The notes under the pieces: generated by a model
Databases searched by the model: none
Seen by the model: the letters and a program-made list of their open reading frames with translations, nothing else
Told to the model about the DNA's origin: nothing
Translations under genes and position numbers: made by a program
Shown: positions 1-9,251 of the stretch, in pieces
How the letters are laid out: the number at the start of each line of letters is the position of its first letter
Numbering within the stretch: position 1 is the stretch's first letter
Assembly: GCF_014196495.1 (NCBI RefSeq)
Contig: NZ_JACIDT010000025.1
Location: 1 to 44,642 of the forward strand
Source of the DNA: Sphingobium jiangsuense
Lineage (GTDB): Bacteria; Pseudomonadota; Alphaproteobacteria; Sphingomonadales; Sphingomonadaceae
Length of the DNA: 44,642 nt
Direction: 5' to 3'

Positions 1-8
1 GGCTTCAT
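1..8 (-). CDS. possible start of a gene running off the left edge
   Basis: On the minus strand an ATG AAG start occurs at 8-3, with a purine-rich AAGGAACGAAG segment directly before it and a small hairpin (arms 17-23 and 29-35) further upstream. Fewer than three codons are inside the window, so the product cannot be read. In related alphaproteobacteria a peptidase of the M16 family often follows the DUF3035 gene, which is only a contextual guess here. Confidence 0.25.
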
Positions 9-150
9 CTTCGTTCCTTCGTCACTACGACGAAGCCCAAATCCTCCTTAATTCACAACCTCAAATCTGTGCCATTGGCGCTGACGCCGGACAGTGGCCG
101 GAACCCGCCATTCAGCGAGCGGCTGGCCCCAAACCCCATGACCACCAACG

Positions 151-175
151 AAAAAGGGCCGGAGAACCGGCCCTT
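151..175 (-). terminator. rho-independent terminator after the ileS-lspA-DUF3035 operon
   Basis: Perfect 9-bp stem (154-162 with 167-175) around an AGAA loop. Read on the minus strand it is followed by five T. It lies about 40 nt past the stop of the DUF3035 gene, so it should end the operon transcript. Confidence 0.75.
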
Positions 176-215
176 CCCTATCGATCAGTCCCGCCGGGGC
201 GGAGACGCGCGAGTT

Positions 216-632
216 TCAGTTCTTCACCGCCGCGCGGGCGTTCTGGCCGTCGCCTTCGGGCGCGGCGAGGATGTCGCGGGTGGTCGCACCCTTGTCCACG
301 ATGTTGGACGCGGGGTCGCCGACCGACGAGCGGATGCCCGGCGCCACATCCTCGCGCCCGGCCTGTTTCAGCGCCTCGGTTTCGGCGGCCGAGCGCGCGG
401 ACGGTCCGCCGAACATCGCCTCCATCGCCTGACGGCTGGAATCCGCCGTTGCCGTGGGCGCGGCGCCGGGCGCGGGCGGGACCAGCGCGAAATCGGGCGG
501 GATGATGAGCGGAGCCTGCCGCGTCACGGCCATCTCGTCGGGCCGGTCGCGATTCATAATCCCCCGCGATCCGCAGGCCGACAATCCGGCGAGCGTTCCC
601 AGAAGGCAGGTGGCAATCATCAACTTACGCAT
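216..632 (-). CDS. DUF3035 family lipoprotein
   Basis: Predicted 138-residue small lipoprotein of the DUF3035 family; function not established. The N-terminus MRKLMIATCLLGTLAGLSAC is a lipoprotein signal ending in a LSAC lipobox, with lipidated Cys at residue 20. The rest is low-complexity and rich in Ala and Pro, without a recognisable catalytic motif. I chose the ATG at 632 because the signal peptide begins there; longer reading gives an implausible arginine-rich extension. It overlaps the lspA stop by 8 nt, so the two are translationally coupled. It is fitting that a lipoprotein is encoded directly after the lipoprotein signal peptidase, an arrangement common in alphaproteobacteria. Confidence 0.75.
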   Translation of the reverse strand: MRKLMIATCLLGTLAGLSACGSRGIMNRDRPDEMAVTRQAPLIIPPDFALVPPAPGAAPTATADSSRQAMEAMFGGPSARSAAETEALKQAGREDVAPGIRSSVGDPASNIVDKGATTRDILAAPEGDGQNARAAVKN

Positions 633-1173
633 GTTCGTGACTCTCCGTCTTTGCGCCCTTTTCGCCCAGCAGCAGCGCCCGCGCAAGCAGGATCAGCACG
701 CCCAGCGTAATAGCCGCATCGGCAAGGTTGAAAACGAGGAACGGCCGCCATTCGCCGAAATGCAGGTCCGCATAATCGACGACGAAGCCCAGCCGCACCC
801 GATCGATGATGTTGCCGAACGCGCCGCCCAATATCGCCCCCAGCGCGATCACATCCTGCCGCGCCTTCTCGCGCCACATCCACACCGCGACGAAGGTGGC
901 GATGGCCAGCGTCATGCCGACCAGCGCCCAGCGCATCGCATCGGTGCTGGCGTGGAAGAAGCCCATGGAAACGCCCCGGTTCTCCAGCCAGCGCAGCTTG
1001 AAGATCGGCACTATCTCCAGCCCGGCGTCGCCGCGCGACTGCAATTGCAGCGGCACGGTGACGATATATTTGACGAGCTGGTCGAGCAGCAGCACGATAG
1101 CCGCGATGCTGACCCCCAGCACGCGATGCCGCCGGACGGGCGGCGCGGCCACCGGCTTTTCCGCGTCGCTCAT
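625..1173 (-). CDS. lspA: lipoprotein signal peptidase (signal peptidase II)
   Basis: Inner-membrane aspartic protease that removes the signal peptide from diacylglyceryl-modified prolipoproteins. The 182-residue product has four membrane segments (about 18-38, 80-100, 108-123, 146-170). The two catalytic Asp are visible: D124 in GNIIDR and D152 in FNLADAAI, with the usual spacing between them. The start is ATG at 1173, which overlaps the ileS stop as ATGA; the ileS-lspA pairing is widespread in bacteria. Possible substrates in this window are the DUF3035 protein, Pal, the DUF4136 protein and the extensin-like protein, all of which carry lipoboxes. Confidence 0.95.
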   Translation of the reverse strand: MSDAEKPVAAPPVRRHRVLGVSIAAIVLLLDQLVKYIVTVPLQLQSRGDAGLEIVPIFKLRWLENRGVSMGFFHASTDAMRWALVGMTLAIATFVAVWMWREKARQDVIALGAILGGAFGNIIDRVRLGFVVDYADLHFGEWRPFLVFNLADAAITLGVLILLARALLLGEKGAKTESHEHA

Positions 1174-4001
1174 GCAAGCATGTCCTCGCAGCGGCCGCAC
1201 AGCGCGCCGTCCTGCTCCACTTCGGGCACATGCCGCCAGCAGCGGCCGCATTTATGATGCCCGGTCGGAGTGACGGCGATCGCCTCGCCCTGCTGCTTCA
1301 CCTCGGAGACGATGCACAGCTCGGCCATGTCCACGCCGTCCGCCTGCGGCAGCGGCGGCATGACGACATCGGCCTCCAGGCTCGACCGCACGGTCTTTTC
1401 CCGGCGCAGCGGCTCGATCGCCTCGTTGACCTGATCGCGCGAGGCGCGCAGCGCCGCCCATTTCGCGCCCAGCCCCTCGTCCTTCCACGCCGCATCAACC
1501 TCCGGCCAGGTCAGCAGGTGCACGCTGTCCGCATCCGGGTAGCGGCTGGCCCACACTTCCTCGGCCGTGAACGGGATGATCGGGGCGGCATAGCGCACCA
1601 TCGCATGGAACAGGATATCGAGCACGGTGCGATAGGCGCGGCGCTTGTCCGTCTGCCTGCCCGTCGCCGGATTGACGTCGCAATAGAGGCAATCCTTGCG
1701 GATATCGAAGAAGAAGGCCGAAAGGTCGATATTGGCGAAATCGTTCAATGCGCGGGCATAGCGGCTGAATTCCAGCCAGCTGTCGCTGTCGCGTCGCTCG
1801 ACCACCTCGCGCATCACCTCGTCCAGCTCGGCGAGGCGGTGGAGCATGTAGCGCTCCAGCTCCGGCATCTCGCCCGCCGGCACCTTCTCCTCCTCGCTGA
1901 AGTCCGCGAGCGCGCCGAGCAGATAGCGGAAGGTGTTGCGCAGCTTGCGATAGGCGTCGGAGCTGCCCGCGAGCACCTCCTTGCCGATGCGGACGTCATC
2001 GAAATAATCGGTGCTGGCGACCCACATGCGCAATATGTCGGCGCCGCTCTCACTCATGATCTTGAGCGGATCGACCACATTGCCGAGGCTCTTCGACATC
2101 TTGCGGCCCTGCCCGTCGAGCGCGAAGCCATGGGTCAGCACCGCGCCATAGGGCGCGCGGCCGCGCGTGCCGCAGCTTTCGAGCAGCGAGGACTGGAACC
2201 AGCCGCGATGCTGGTCCGACCCTTCGAGATAGAGGTCGGCGCGCACCCCCTGCCCATATTTCTGCTCGACGACGAAGCTGTGGGTCGAGCCGCTGTCGAA
2301 CCACACGTCGAGAATGTCGTTGACGACCTCATAGTCGGCGAGCGCATAGTCCGGGCCGAGCAGCGCCTGATGATCCGCGCCGAACCATGCGTCGGCGCCC
2401 CCGGTCTTGAACGCCTCGACGATGCGGGCGTTAACGGCGGGGTCGTTCAGATATTCGCCGGTCTGGCGGTGGACATAGAGCGCGATCGGCACGCCCCAGG
2501 CGCGCTGGCGCGAGATCACCCAGTCCGGGCGGCCCTCGACCATCGAGCGGATGCGGTTGGTCGAGCGGCGCGGCACCCAGCGGGTGTGGTCGATCGCGTC
2601 GAGCGCGGTTTCGCGCAGCGTCGCGCCATTGCCCTGCCGCGCGAGGATCGCCTCCTCCTCGGCGCAGCGCGGGGTGATGCCGTCGCTGATCGCGCGATCC
2701 ATCGGGATGAACCATTGCGGCGTGCAGCGATAGATGATCCGCGCCTTGGAGCGCCAGCTGTGCGGATAGCTGTGGCGGAACTCACCCGCCGAAAGCAGCG
2801 CCCCCGCTTCGCGCAGATCGGTGAGGATCGGGCCTTCCGGGCCGTTGAACTTCGTGTTGATGACGCTGCCCTGCCCGCCGAGCCACACCCAATCGTCGCG
2901 ATAGCGGCCATCGTCGGTGACGGCGAACACCGGGTCGATGCCCATCGCCTTGCAGGCGAGGAAATCCTCCTCGCCATGGTCCGGGGCCATATGGACGAGG
3001 CCGGTGCCCGCGTCGGTGGTGACGTGATCGGCGGCGAGGAACGGGCGCGGTCGGGCGAAGAAGCCGCCGAGATGGTGCATCGGGTGCTGCGCGATGGCAC
3101 CGGCGAGCTTCGTGCCGGGGAACGCATCCGAACGGGCGGTGACGGTCAGCCCAGCGCGCGCGGCGAACTGGTCGGCCAGCGCCTCGGCCACCAGATATGT
3201 GCGATCGGCAGTCAGCATCACATAATCGACCGCCTCCCCATAGGCGAGGCCCTGATTGACGGGGATCGTCCACGGGGTCGTCGTCCAGATCACCGCATGG
3301 GCGCCGACCAGTTCCGGCGCGTTCGGCGCTTCGACGATCTCGAACGCCAGATCGATCTGCGTCGAGACGACATCCTCATATTCGACTTCCGCCTCGGCCA
3401 GCGCGGTCTTTTCGACCGGCGACCACATCACCGGCTTGGCGCCGCGATAGAGCTGGCCCGTCTCCGCGAATTTCAGCAACTCGCCGACGATCGCGGCCTC
3501 CGCCTCGAACTTCATCGTCAGGTAAGGATCGTTCCAGTCGCCCATCACGCCGAGGCGCTTGAACTGCTCCTTCTGCACATCGACCCATTTGTCGGCATAG
3601 GCGCGGCATTGCGCGCGGAATTCCTGCGCGGGGACCTCGTCCTTGTTCAGCTTCTTCTTGCGATATTCCTCCTCGATCTTCCATTCGATCGGCAGGCCGT
3701 GGCAATCCCAGCCGGGAACATAGGGCGCATCCTTGCCCAGCAGCGACTGCGAGCGGACGATGATATCCTTCAGCACCTTGTTGAGCGCATGGCCCATGTG
3801 GATATCGCCGTTCGCATAAGGCGGGCCATCATGCAGGATGAAGCGTTCCCGCCCCGCGCGCGCCTGCCGCAACCGACCGTAAAGATCGTCCGCTTCCCAC
3901 TTCGCGGCGATCGCCGGTTCCTTCTGGGCAAGCCCCGCCTTCATCGGGAAAGCGGTGACGGGGAGGAAGACGGTATTCTTGTAATCGGGCGCGTCAGTCA
4001 T
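1170..4001 (-). CDS. ileS: isoleucyl-tRNA synthetase
   Basis: Class Ia aminoacyl-tRNA synthetase that charges tRNA-Ile and edits misactivated valine. The ATP-binding signatures are visible: HMGH (the HIGH motif) in GDIHMGHALNKV near residue 70, and KMSKS in GRKMSKSLGN in the second half. Four C-terminal Cys in CGRCWRH...CGRCEDM form the zinc finger expected of bacterial IleS. The product is 943 residues, a normal length. I prefer the ATG at 4001, preceded by GAGCGG, over an in-frame GTG 15 nt upstream (4016). It is first in the ileS-lspA-DUF3035 operon; a 110-nt gap separates it from ribF upstream, and no clear promoter was seen there. Confidence 0.97.
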   Translation of the reverse strand: MTDAPDYKNTVFLPVTAFPMKAGLAQKEPAIAAKWEADDLYGRLRQARAGRERFILHDGPPYANGDIHMGHALNKVLKDIIVRSQSLLGKDAPYVPGWDCHGLPIEWKIEEEYRKKKLNKDEVPAQEFRAQCRAYADKWVDVQKEQFKRLGVMGDWNDPYLTMKFEAEAAIVGELLKFAETGQLYRGAKPVMWSPVEKTALAEAEVEYEDVVSTQIDLAFEIVEAPNAPELVGAHAVIWTTTPWTIPVNQGLAYGEAVDYVMLTADRTYLVAEALADQFAARAGLTVTARSDAFPGTKLAGAIAQHPMHHLGGFFARPRPFLAADHVTTDAGTGLVHMAPDHGEEDFLACKAMGIDPVFAVTDDGRYRDDWVWLGGQGSVINTKFNGPEGPILTDLREAGALLSAGEFRHSYPHSWRSKARIIYRCTPQWFIPMDRAISDGITPRCAEEEAILARQGNGATLRETALDAIDHTRWVPRRSTNRIRSMVEGRPDWVISRQRAWGVPIALYVHRQTGEYLNDPAVNARIVEAFKTGGADAWFGADHQALLGPDYALADYEVVNDILDVWFDSGSTHSFVVEQKYGQGVRADLYLEGSDQHRGWFQSSLLESCGTRGRAPYGAVLTHGFALDGQGRKMSKSLGNVVDPLKIMSESGADILRMWVASTDYFDDVRIGKEVLAGSSDAYRKLRNTFRYLLGALADFSEEEKVPAGEMPELERYMLHRLAELDEVMREVVERRDSDSWLEFSRYARALNDFANIDLSAFFFDIRKDCLYCDVNPATGRQTDKRRAYRTVLDILFHAMVRYAAPIIPFTAEEVWASRYPDADSVHLLTWPEVDAAWKDEGLGAKWAALRASRDQVNEAIEPLRREKTVRSSLEADVVMPPLPQADGVDMAELCIVSEVKQQGEAIAVTPTGHHKCGRCWRHVPEVEQDGALCGRCEDMLA

Positions 4002-4111
4002 AATCCGCTCAAGCACTCAACAGCCATCCGCCAAGAGCTTCGCCCGGCCCGCGCCTGCGATGGCGGATCGGCCCCCGCTCGGCACGAATGGGGCAATGGG
4101 AATATGGCGCT

Positions 4112-5074
4112 CTAGGCGACCAGAGGCGTCTCCGCAAGGATTTGCCGCGCATGCTCGCAATCCAGCGCGATCTGGTGCTGCAACGCCTCGAAGCCGTCGA
4201 ACTTGCCCTCGCCGCGCAGCCAGGCGATCATCTGCACCTCGATGGTCTGGCCGTAGAGGTCGCCGGAAAAGTCGAAGAAATGCGGCTCCAGCACCTCTCG
4301 CGGCGGATCGATCATCGGGCGGATGCCGAGATTGGCCGCGCCGTCGACCACCCACCCGCCGGGCAGCAGCCCGCGCACCGCGTAAACGCCATAGGCCGGA
4401 CGCAGATAGGGCCCCATGTCGATATTGGCGGTCGGGAAATTGAGCTTGCGCCCGAACTTGTCGCCATGCTGGACCACGCCCTGCACCGCGAAGGGGCGAC
4501 TAAGCAGCCGGGTCGCCGTCGCGCAATCGCCGGATTTCAGCGCCTCGCGGATCAGGCTGGAGGAAACGATCTCGCCCTTGTCGCTGGTGACGGGCGCCAC
4601 CGCCTCGTTGCGCAGGCCCGCGGCGGGGCCGAGTTCGGCCAGCGTCGCAACGGAACCGCTGCGCCCCCGGCCGAAGGTGAAGTCCTCGCCCGTGACCACC
4701 CCGGCCGCGCCCATATGCGTCACCAGCATGTCGATGAACTCCGCCGCGCTGTGGGAGGCAAGCTCATGGTCGAAATGGAACACCAGCATCGCATCGGCCC
4801 CGGCGGCGGCGAAGAGGCGCTGGCGCTGGTCGAGCGTGGTCAGGCGGAACGGCTCCGCATCGGGCTGGAACAGGCGCATCGGATGCGGGTCGAAGGTCGC
4901 GACGATCGCCGGGCGCCCTTCGTCCCGCGCCCATTGGATCGCCCGGCCCACCACCGCCTGATGGCCGCGATGGAAGCCGTCGAAATTGCCCATGGCGATG
5001 ATCGCGCCGCGCAGCGACGGCGGCATCGCCTCGCGATTGTCGAGCCGGGGGATGGTCGCTGCGGCCTGCGTCAT
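4112..5074 (-). CDS. ribF: bifunctional riboflavin kinase / FAD synthetase
   Basis: Converts riboflavin to FMN and then FAD in the cytoplasm. The 320-residue product has an N-terminal nucleotidyltransferase domain with the GNFDGFHRGH signature (residues 29-38, the HIGH-like ATP site) and a C-terminal riboflavin kinase domain with the FPTANID signature. Start ATG at 5074 overlaps the folA stop as ATGA, so translation is coupled to folA. It is the last gene of the purE-purK-folA-ribF run. Confidence 0.95.
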   Translation of the reverse strand: MTQAAATIPRLDNREAMPPSLRGAIIAMGNFDGFHRGHQAVVGRAIQWARDEGRPAIVATFDPHPMRLFQPDAEPFRLTTLDQRQRLFAAAGADAMLVFHFDHELASHSAAEFIDMLVTHMGAAGVVTGEDFTFGRGRSGSVATLAELGPAAGLRNEAVAPVTSDKGEIVSSSLIREALKSGDCATATRLLSRPFAVQGVVQHGDKFGRKLNFPTANIDMGPYLRPAYGVYAVRGLLPGGWVVDGAANLGIRPMIDPPREVLEPHFFDFSGDLYGQTIEVQMIAWLRGEGKFDGFEALQHQIALDCEHARQILAETPLVA

Positions 5075-5568
5075 TTGCCGCCCCGCCGCCGGTAGGTGAC
5101 GAAGCTGTAAGCCGGGCGCGATCCCTCGGCGGGGAAATCCTGCCGCGCGTCCTCCCGCCACTCCGTCGGGTCGGGCGCGGGGATCGTCACGTCGCCCTGC
5201 GCGTCCAGATGCACCTCGGTCAGCTCGATCCGGTCTGCGACCGGCAGGAACTGGTTGTAGATCTCGCCGCCGCCGATCACCGCGATATGGGGGGCGTTGG
5301 CGATGCGGATCGCCTCTTCCGGGCTGCCGACCGCCTCCGCCCCGTCCTCCTGCCAGCCGGCATCACGGGTCAGCACGATATGGCGACGTCCTTCCAGCAG
5401 GCCGGGCAGGCTGTCGAACGTCTTGCGCCCCATTATCATCGGGCTGCCCGTAGTCAGCGCCTTGAAGCGGCGCAGGTCGCTGGGCAGATGCCAGGGCAGC
5501 CGCCCGTCCCGCCCGATCACGCCATTATCGGCGCGGGCGAAGATCAGGATGATTTCCGGGTGATTCAT
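5071..5568 (-). CDS. folA: dihydrofolate reductase
   Basis: NADPH-dependent reduction of dihydrofolate to tetrahydrofolate. The 165-residue product shows the DHFR fold markers: NGVIGRDGRLPWHLPSDL near the N-terminus (substrate loop, with the catalytic Asp in the LPSDL helix), the MGRKTFDSLPG cofactor loop and a C-terminal IGGGEIYNQFLP segment. Start ATG at 5568 has AAGGG upstream. It sits 14 nt after purK and overlaps ribF by 4 nt, so it belongs to a purine/folate/flavin operon; folate one-carbon units feed purine synthesis. No thyA neighbour is present. Confidence 0.95.
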   Translation of the reverse strand: MNHPEIILIFARADNGVIGRDGRLPWHLPSDLRRFKALTTGSPMIMGRKTFDSLPGLLEGRRHIVLTRDAGWQEDGAEAVGSPEEAIRIANAPHIAVIGGGEIYNQFLPVADRIELTEVHLDAQGDVTIPAPDPTEWREDARQDFPAEGSRPAYSFVTYRRRGGK

Positions 5569-5582
5569 CGCCGCGCCCTTCC

Positions 5583-6649
5583 TTACAGCTCCAGCCGGGT
5601 AACATGGCCCATCTTGCGTCCGGCGCGCGCCTCGTGCTTGCCGTAGAGATGCAGATGATTGACGGGGTCCGCCAGCAGATCGCGCCACGCATGGGCGTCC
5701 GCGCCGATCAGGTTGCGCATCTCCACGCCCCGCGCGGCCAGGCCGGTATCGCCGAGCGGCAGGCCGCAGATCGCGCGGATATGGTTTTCGAACTGGCTGG
5801 TAATCGCGCCCTCGATGGTCCAGTGCCCGCTATTGTGGACGCGCGGCGCCATTTCGTTGAACACCGGCCCGGCAGCGCCCGCGAAGAATTCCAGCGTCAG
5901 CACGCCGACATAATCGAGCGCCTCGGCGACCTTGCGCGCCATCGCCCGCGCTTCCTCGACCTGCGCGGCGATGGCCGGACCGGCGGGCACGGTGGAGGTC
6001 GCCAATATGCCGTCGACATGGACATTGGCCGGGCTGTCCCAGAAGCGGACGTCGCCATCGCCCCCGCGCACGAGGATGACGGAGAATTCCTGGTCGAAGG
6101 TCACGAAGCCTTCGAGGATCGAGGGCACCTGCCCCACCGCATCCCACGCGGCGGCGGCGTCGGCTCCCTCGCCGATCCGCACCTGCCCCTTGCCGTCATA
6201 GCCGAAGCGGTTGGTCTTGAGGATCGACGGCGTGCCGATCTTCTCCAGCGCGGCGGTCAGATCGTCGATGCTGTTCACGGCGGCGAAGGGCGCGGTGCGC
6301 CCGCCAAGGCCGGTCACATAGTGTTTTTCCCGCAGCCGGTCCTGCGCGATTCGCAGCGCATCGACCGGCGGGCGGACCACGCCATGCCCGGCCAGCGTCT
6401 CGATCGCACCGCTGTCGACATTCTCGAATTCATAGGTCAGCACGTCCACCGCATCGGCGAAGGCGCCGAGCGCGGCGGCGTCCTCATAGGCGCCCTGCGT
6501 CCAGAAGCTGCAACAATCGGCGGCGGGGCCGGTCGCTTCGGGCACATAGACATGGGTGCGATAGCCCAGCTGCGCGGCCGCCACGCCCAGCATCCTGCCG
6601 AGCTGGCCGCCGCCCAATATACCGATCACCGAACCGGGAGGCAGCACGC

Positions 6650-6653
<4 letters not shown>
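5583..6653 (-). CDS. purK: N5-carboxyaminoimidazole ribonucleotide synthase
   Basis: ATP-grasp enzyme of de novo purine synthesis that carboxylates AIR to N5-CAIR using bicarbonate and ATP. The 356-residue product begins with the nucleotide-binding segment SVIGILGGGQLGRMLG and contains the ATP-grasp region KTNRFGYDGKGQ and the late NEMAPRVHNSGHWT signature. Start ATG at 6653 overlaps the purE stop as ATGA, the usual purEK coupling. Its product is handed to PurE. Confidence 0.97.
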
Positions 6654-7180
<527 letters not shown>

Positions 7181-7383
7181 TCTTCATCCTGTTCCAAAAC
7201 CGGTTCGTTCCGGGCCTTAACCAGCGCAGGCCCATGGGGCAATGCCCAACATCGATTCGCGCTGCAATAGCCTCTTCCTTCGGCCCTTCTTCCGCCGCGA
7301 GCGCATGCGGCGCCGATGCCGCCGACTGTCCCCCGACAGGACAGAACGCCCCGCCGCGACGATGATGGGGACGGGATGCGGTG

Positions 7384-7412
7384 CTGACGGCGGCGGCGAA
7401 ATCCGCTATAGG
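7384..7412 (+). promoter_or_regulatory. predicted sigma-70-type promoter of the GGDEF gene
   Basis: CTGACG (7384-7389), 17-nt spacer, TATAGG (7407-7412). Transcription would start near 7419 and leave about 30 nt of leader before the GTG start preferred below. Confidence 0.45.
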
Positions 7413-7449
7413 ACGGGCTGCCCGTATGGATGGAAGGGGGACCCAGAAA

Positions 7450-8181
7450 GTGGTTGCACACAGCCCGCAAGCAGGGGATGCTGACGCTCAGTCCCGGCCC
7501 GCGCCCCTTCCTGCCTTCCATGCGGAAACCGTGATGGACGAGGATGAAAAGTCCCTCACCATCAAGGAGTTGCGGAACGAGATTTCCACACTGCGGCGGG
7601 AATTGCGGATGCTGCGCATCGCCAATGCGGAGCTGGAGCGGGTCGCCGTGCGCGACACCCTGACCCCGCTGTTCAACCGGCGCTATTTCCTGACCGCGCT
7701 CAGCGAGCGACTCGTGCGCGCACAGCGGTACAACACCAAGGCCGCGGTGCTGTTCATCGACGTGAACCGGATGAAATATATCAACGACCTGTTCGGCCAC
7801 AGCGCGGGGGATTATGCGTTGATCCACATCGCGGGGATCGTGCAGGCGAACATCCGCGCCACCGACGTCGCCGCGCGCATCGGGGGCGACGAATTCGCGA
7901 TCATCCTGGAGGAAGTGGCGGAGGACCAGGCCGCCGCCAAGGCGCAGCAGCTGGCCGACGTGATGCACCGCACGCCCTGCCTGTTCGCGGGGGAAGCGCT
8001 GCCGGTATCGGCCGCAATCGGCCTGACCATGCTGCGCCCGCACGACACCGAGGATTCGCTGATAGAGCGCGCCGACGCCGACATGTACATCCGCAAGCGC
8101 GCCTGGCAGGCCGGGCAACAGACCCAGCCCGCGCCGGCCGCCAAGCCTCTCCCCACGCCCCACGACATCGAAGCAGCCTGA
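7450..8181 (+). CDS. diguanylate cyclase (GGDEF domain)
   Basis: Makes cyclic di-GMP from two GTP. About 243 residues: a short N-terminus, a coiled coil (KELRNEISTLRRELRMLRIANAELERV), then one GGDEF domain. The active site ARIGGDEFAIIL is intact, and RATD lies exactly five residues before it, so the inhibitory I-site (RxxD) is present and product feedback is expected. No sensor or membrane segment is visible. The start is a judgement: GTG at 7450 has GGAAGGGGG 9 nt upstream, better than ATG at 7426 or ATG at 7534. The C-terminal 25 residues are Pro/Ala-rich and unstructured. No EAL gene lies nearby. Confidence 0.88.
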   Translation: MVAHSPQAGDADAQSRPAPLPAFHAETVMDEDEKSLTIKELRNEISTLRRELRMLRIANAELERVAVRDTLTPLFNRRYFLTALSERLVRAQRYNTKAAVLFIDVNRMKYINDLFGHSAGDYALIHIAGIVQANIRATDVAARIGGDEFAIILEEVAEDQAAAKAQQLADVMHRTPCLFAGEALPVSAAIGLTMLRPHDTEDSLIERADADMYIRKRAWQAGQQTQPAPAAKPLPTPHDIEAA

Positions 8182-8219
8182 TCGCTCCGGCTTGTCCGGC
8201 AGATGGCGAGCACAAGGAA

Positions 8220-8259
8220 CCGTTCGGGCTGAGCCTGTCGAAGGACTCTGGGCGCACGG
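8220..8259 (+). repeat. intergenic repeat family A, copy 1
   Basis: Copy of a roughly 40-nt element with core TTCGGGCTGAGCYTGTCGA and a tail resembling CTCAGGGCGAACGG; ends are inverted. Further copies start at 17090, 19998, 28173 (reverse) and 30314. This copy is 31 nt from a family B copy. Confidence 0.75.
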
Positions 8260-8290
8260 AGGAGGGTTCCCACCAACCAGCCATTATTCC

Positions 8291-8361
8291 CGTCATGCCA
8301 GCGCAGGCTGGCATCTCGGGAGGCAGTGCGCACCATGGCCTGCGACCCCAGCCTGCGCTGG
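8291..8361 (-). repeat. intergenic palindromic repeat family B, copy 1
   Basis: Two-armed palindrome in reverse orientation. The left arm contains GCCAGCGCAGGCTGGC and the right arm contains CCCCAGCCTGCGCTGG, separated by about 30 nt. Lies between convergent GGDEF and gpmA genes, where it could serve as a bidirectional end signal. Confidence 0.8.
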
Positions 8362-8406
8362 AGCGGCGGTGGCGGGAAGCCCCAAAAGCGCCGTTGAAAC
8401 CCTGCC

Positions 8407-9093
8407 TTACCGCTCGGACAGATAATAGCGGTCGGTCGCGTTCAGCGCGTCGTCCAACTGGTAGACGATCGGCTGGCCGGTCGGGATTTCGAGGCCGGTG
8501 ATCTCGTCGTCGGGAATGTTCGACAGATGCTTCACCAGTGCGCGCAGCGAGTTGCCGTGGGCGGAGATGACGACGCGCCTGCCCGCCTTCAGCTCCGGCG
8601 CGATGCGGCTTTCCCAATAGGGCAGCACGCGGGCGATGGTGTCCTTGAGGCTCTCCGTCGCCGGGATCGCGATTCCCGCATAGCGGCGGTCCTTGCTCAG
8701 GTCGAACTCGCCGCCCGGCTCCAGCGGCGGGGGCGGCACGTCGAAGCTGCGGCGCCAGATATGCACCTGTTCGTCGCCATGCCTGGCCGCCGTTTCCGCC
8801 TTGTTGAGGCCGGTCAGGCCGCCATAGTGCCGCTCGTTGAGGCGCCAGTCCTTCTCGACCGGCAGCCACAGCCGCCCCATTTCCTCCAGCGCCAGATGCA
8901 GCGTCTTGATCGCGCGGGTCTGGACCGAGGTGAAGCAGCAGTCGAAATCGAGGCCCTTTTCCTTCATCAGGCGGCCCGCCGCGCGCGCTTCCTCCGCGCC
9001 CTTTTCGGTGACGTCCACATCCCACCAGCCGGTGAAACGGTTTTCGAGATTCCAGGCCGACTGGCCATGACGGATAAGAACGAGAACGGGCAT
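8407..9093 (-). CDS. gpmA: 2,3-bisphosphoglycerate-dependent phosphoglycerate mutase
   Basis: Glycolytic interconversion of 3- and 2-phosphoglycerate through a phosphohistidine. The 228-residue product starts MPVLVLIRHGQSAWN with the RHG motif (phosphorylated His9), has the substrate loop LNERHYGGLTGLNKAE near the middle and the second active-site His in ISAHGNSLRAL. Length fits the dPGM family. Start ATG at 9093 has AAGGAG five nt upstream, which rules out the longer reading. Pyruvate kinase lies 4 kb away but not in the same transcript. Confidence 0.95.
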   Translation of the reverse strand: MPVLVLIRHGQSAWNLENRFTGWWDVDVTEKGAEEARAAGRLMKEKGLDFDCCFTSVQTRAIKTLHLALEEMGRLWLPVEKDWRLNERHYGGLTGLNKAETAARHGDEQVHIWRRSFDVPPPPLEPGGEFDLSKDRRYAGIAIPATESLKDTIARVLPYWESRIAPELKAGRRVVISAHGNSLRALVKHLSNIPDDEITGLEIPTGQPIVYQLDDALNATDRYYLSER

Positions 9094-9154
9094 CGCGGCT
9101 CCTTGTCCCTGTAGATGGTTGTCCCTGCGCAGATAGGATCGGCGTGAAGCCGCC

Positions 9155-9182
9155 CTCATAGCGCGATCTTGCCACAACGCAA
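9155..9182 (-). promoter_or_regulatory. possible gpmA promoter
   Basis: On the minus strand TTGCGT (9182-9177), 16-nt spacer, TATGAG (9160-9155). It would give a leader of about 55 nt before gpmA. Match is moderate. Confidence 0.3.
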
Positions 9183-9251
9183 CTTGTGCGGGGTCGCCCG
9201 CGCGGCAATAACGTGAGGGATTTTCAGAATCACGGATAGGGAGAAAGAGTG

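Noticed and set aside
40..50. Perfect AAGGAGG on the minus strand near the left edge
   Set aside because: No start codon at a workable distance behind it; the start at 8 is too far and has its own purine-rich site.
1230..4115. Long open frame of 961 codons on the plus strand opposite ileS
   Set aside because: ileS is unmistakable on the minus strand. Antisense frames stay open by chance in GC-rich DNA; the translation is low-complexity, rich in Arg, Ala, His and Gly.
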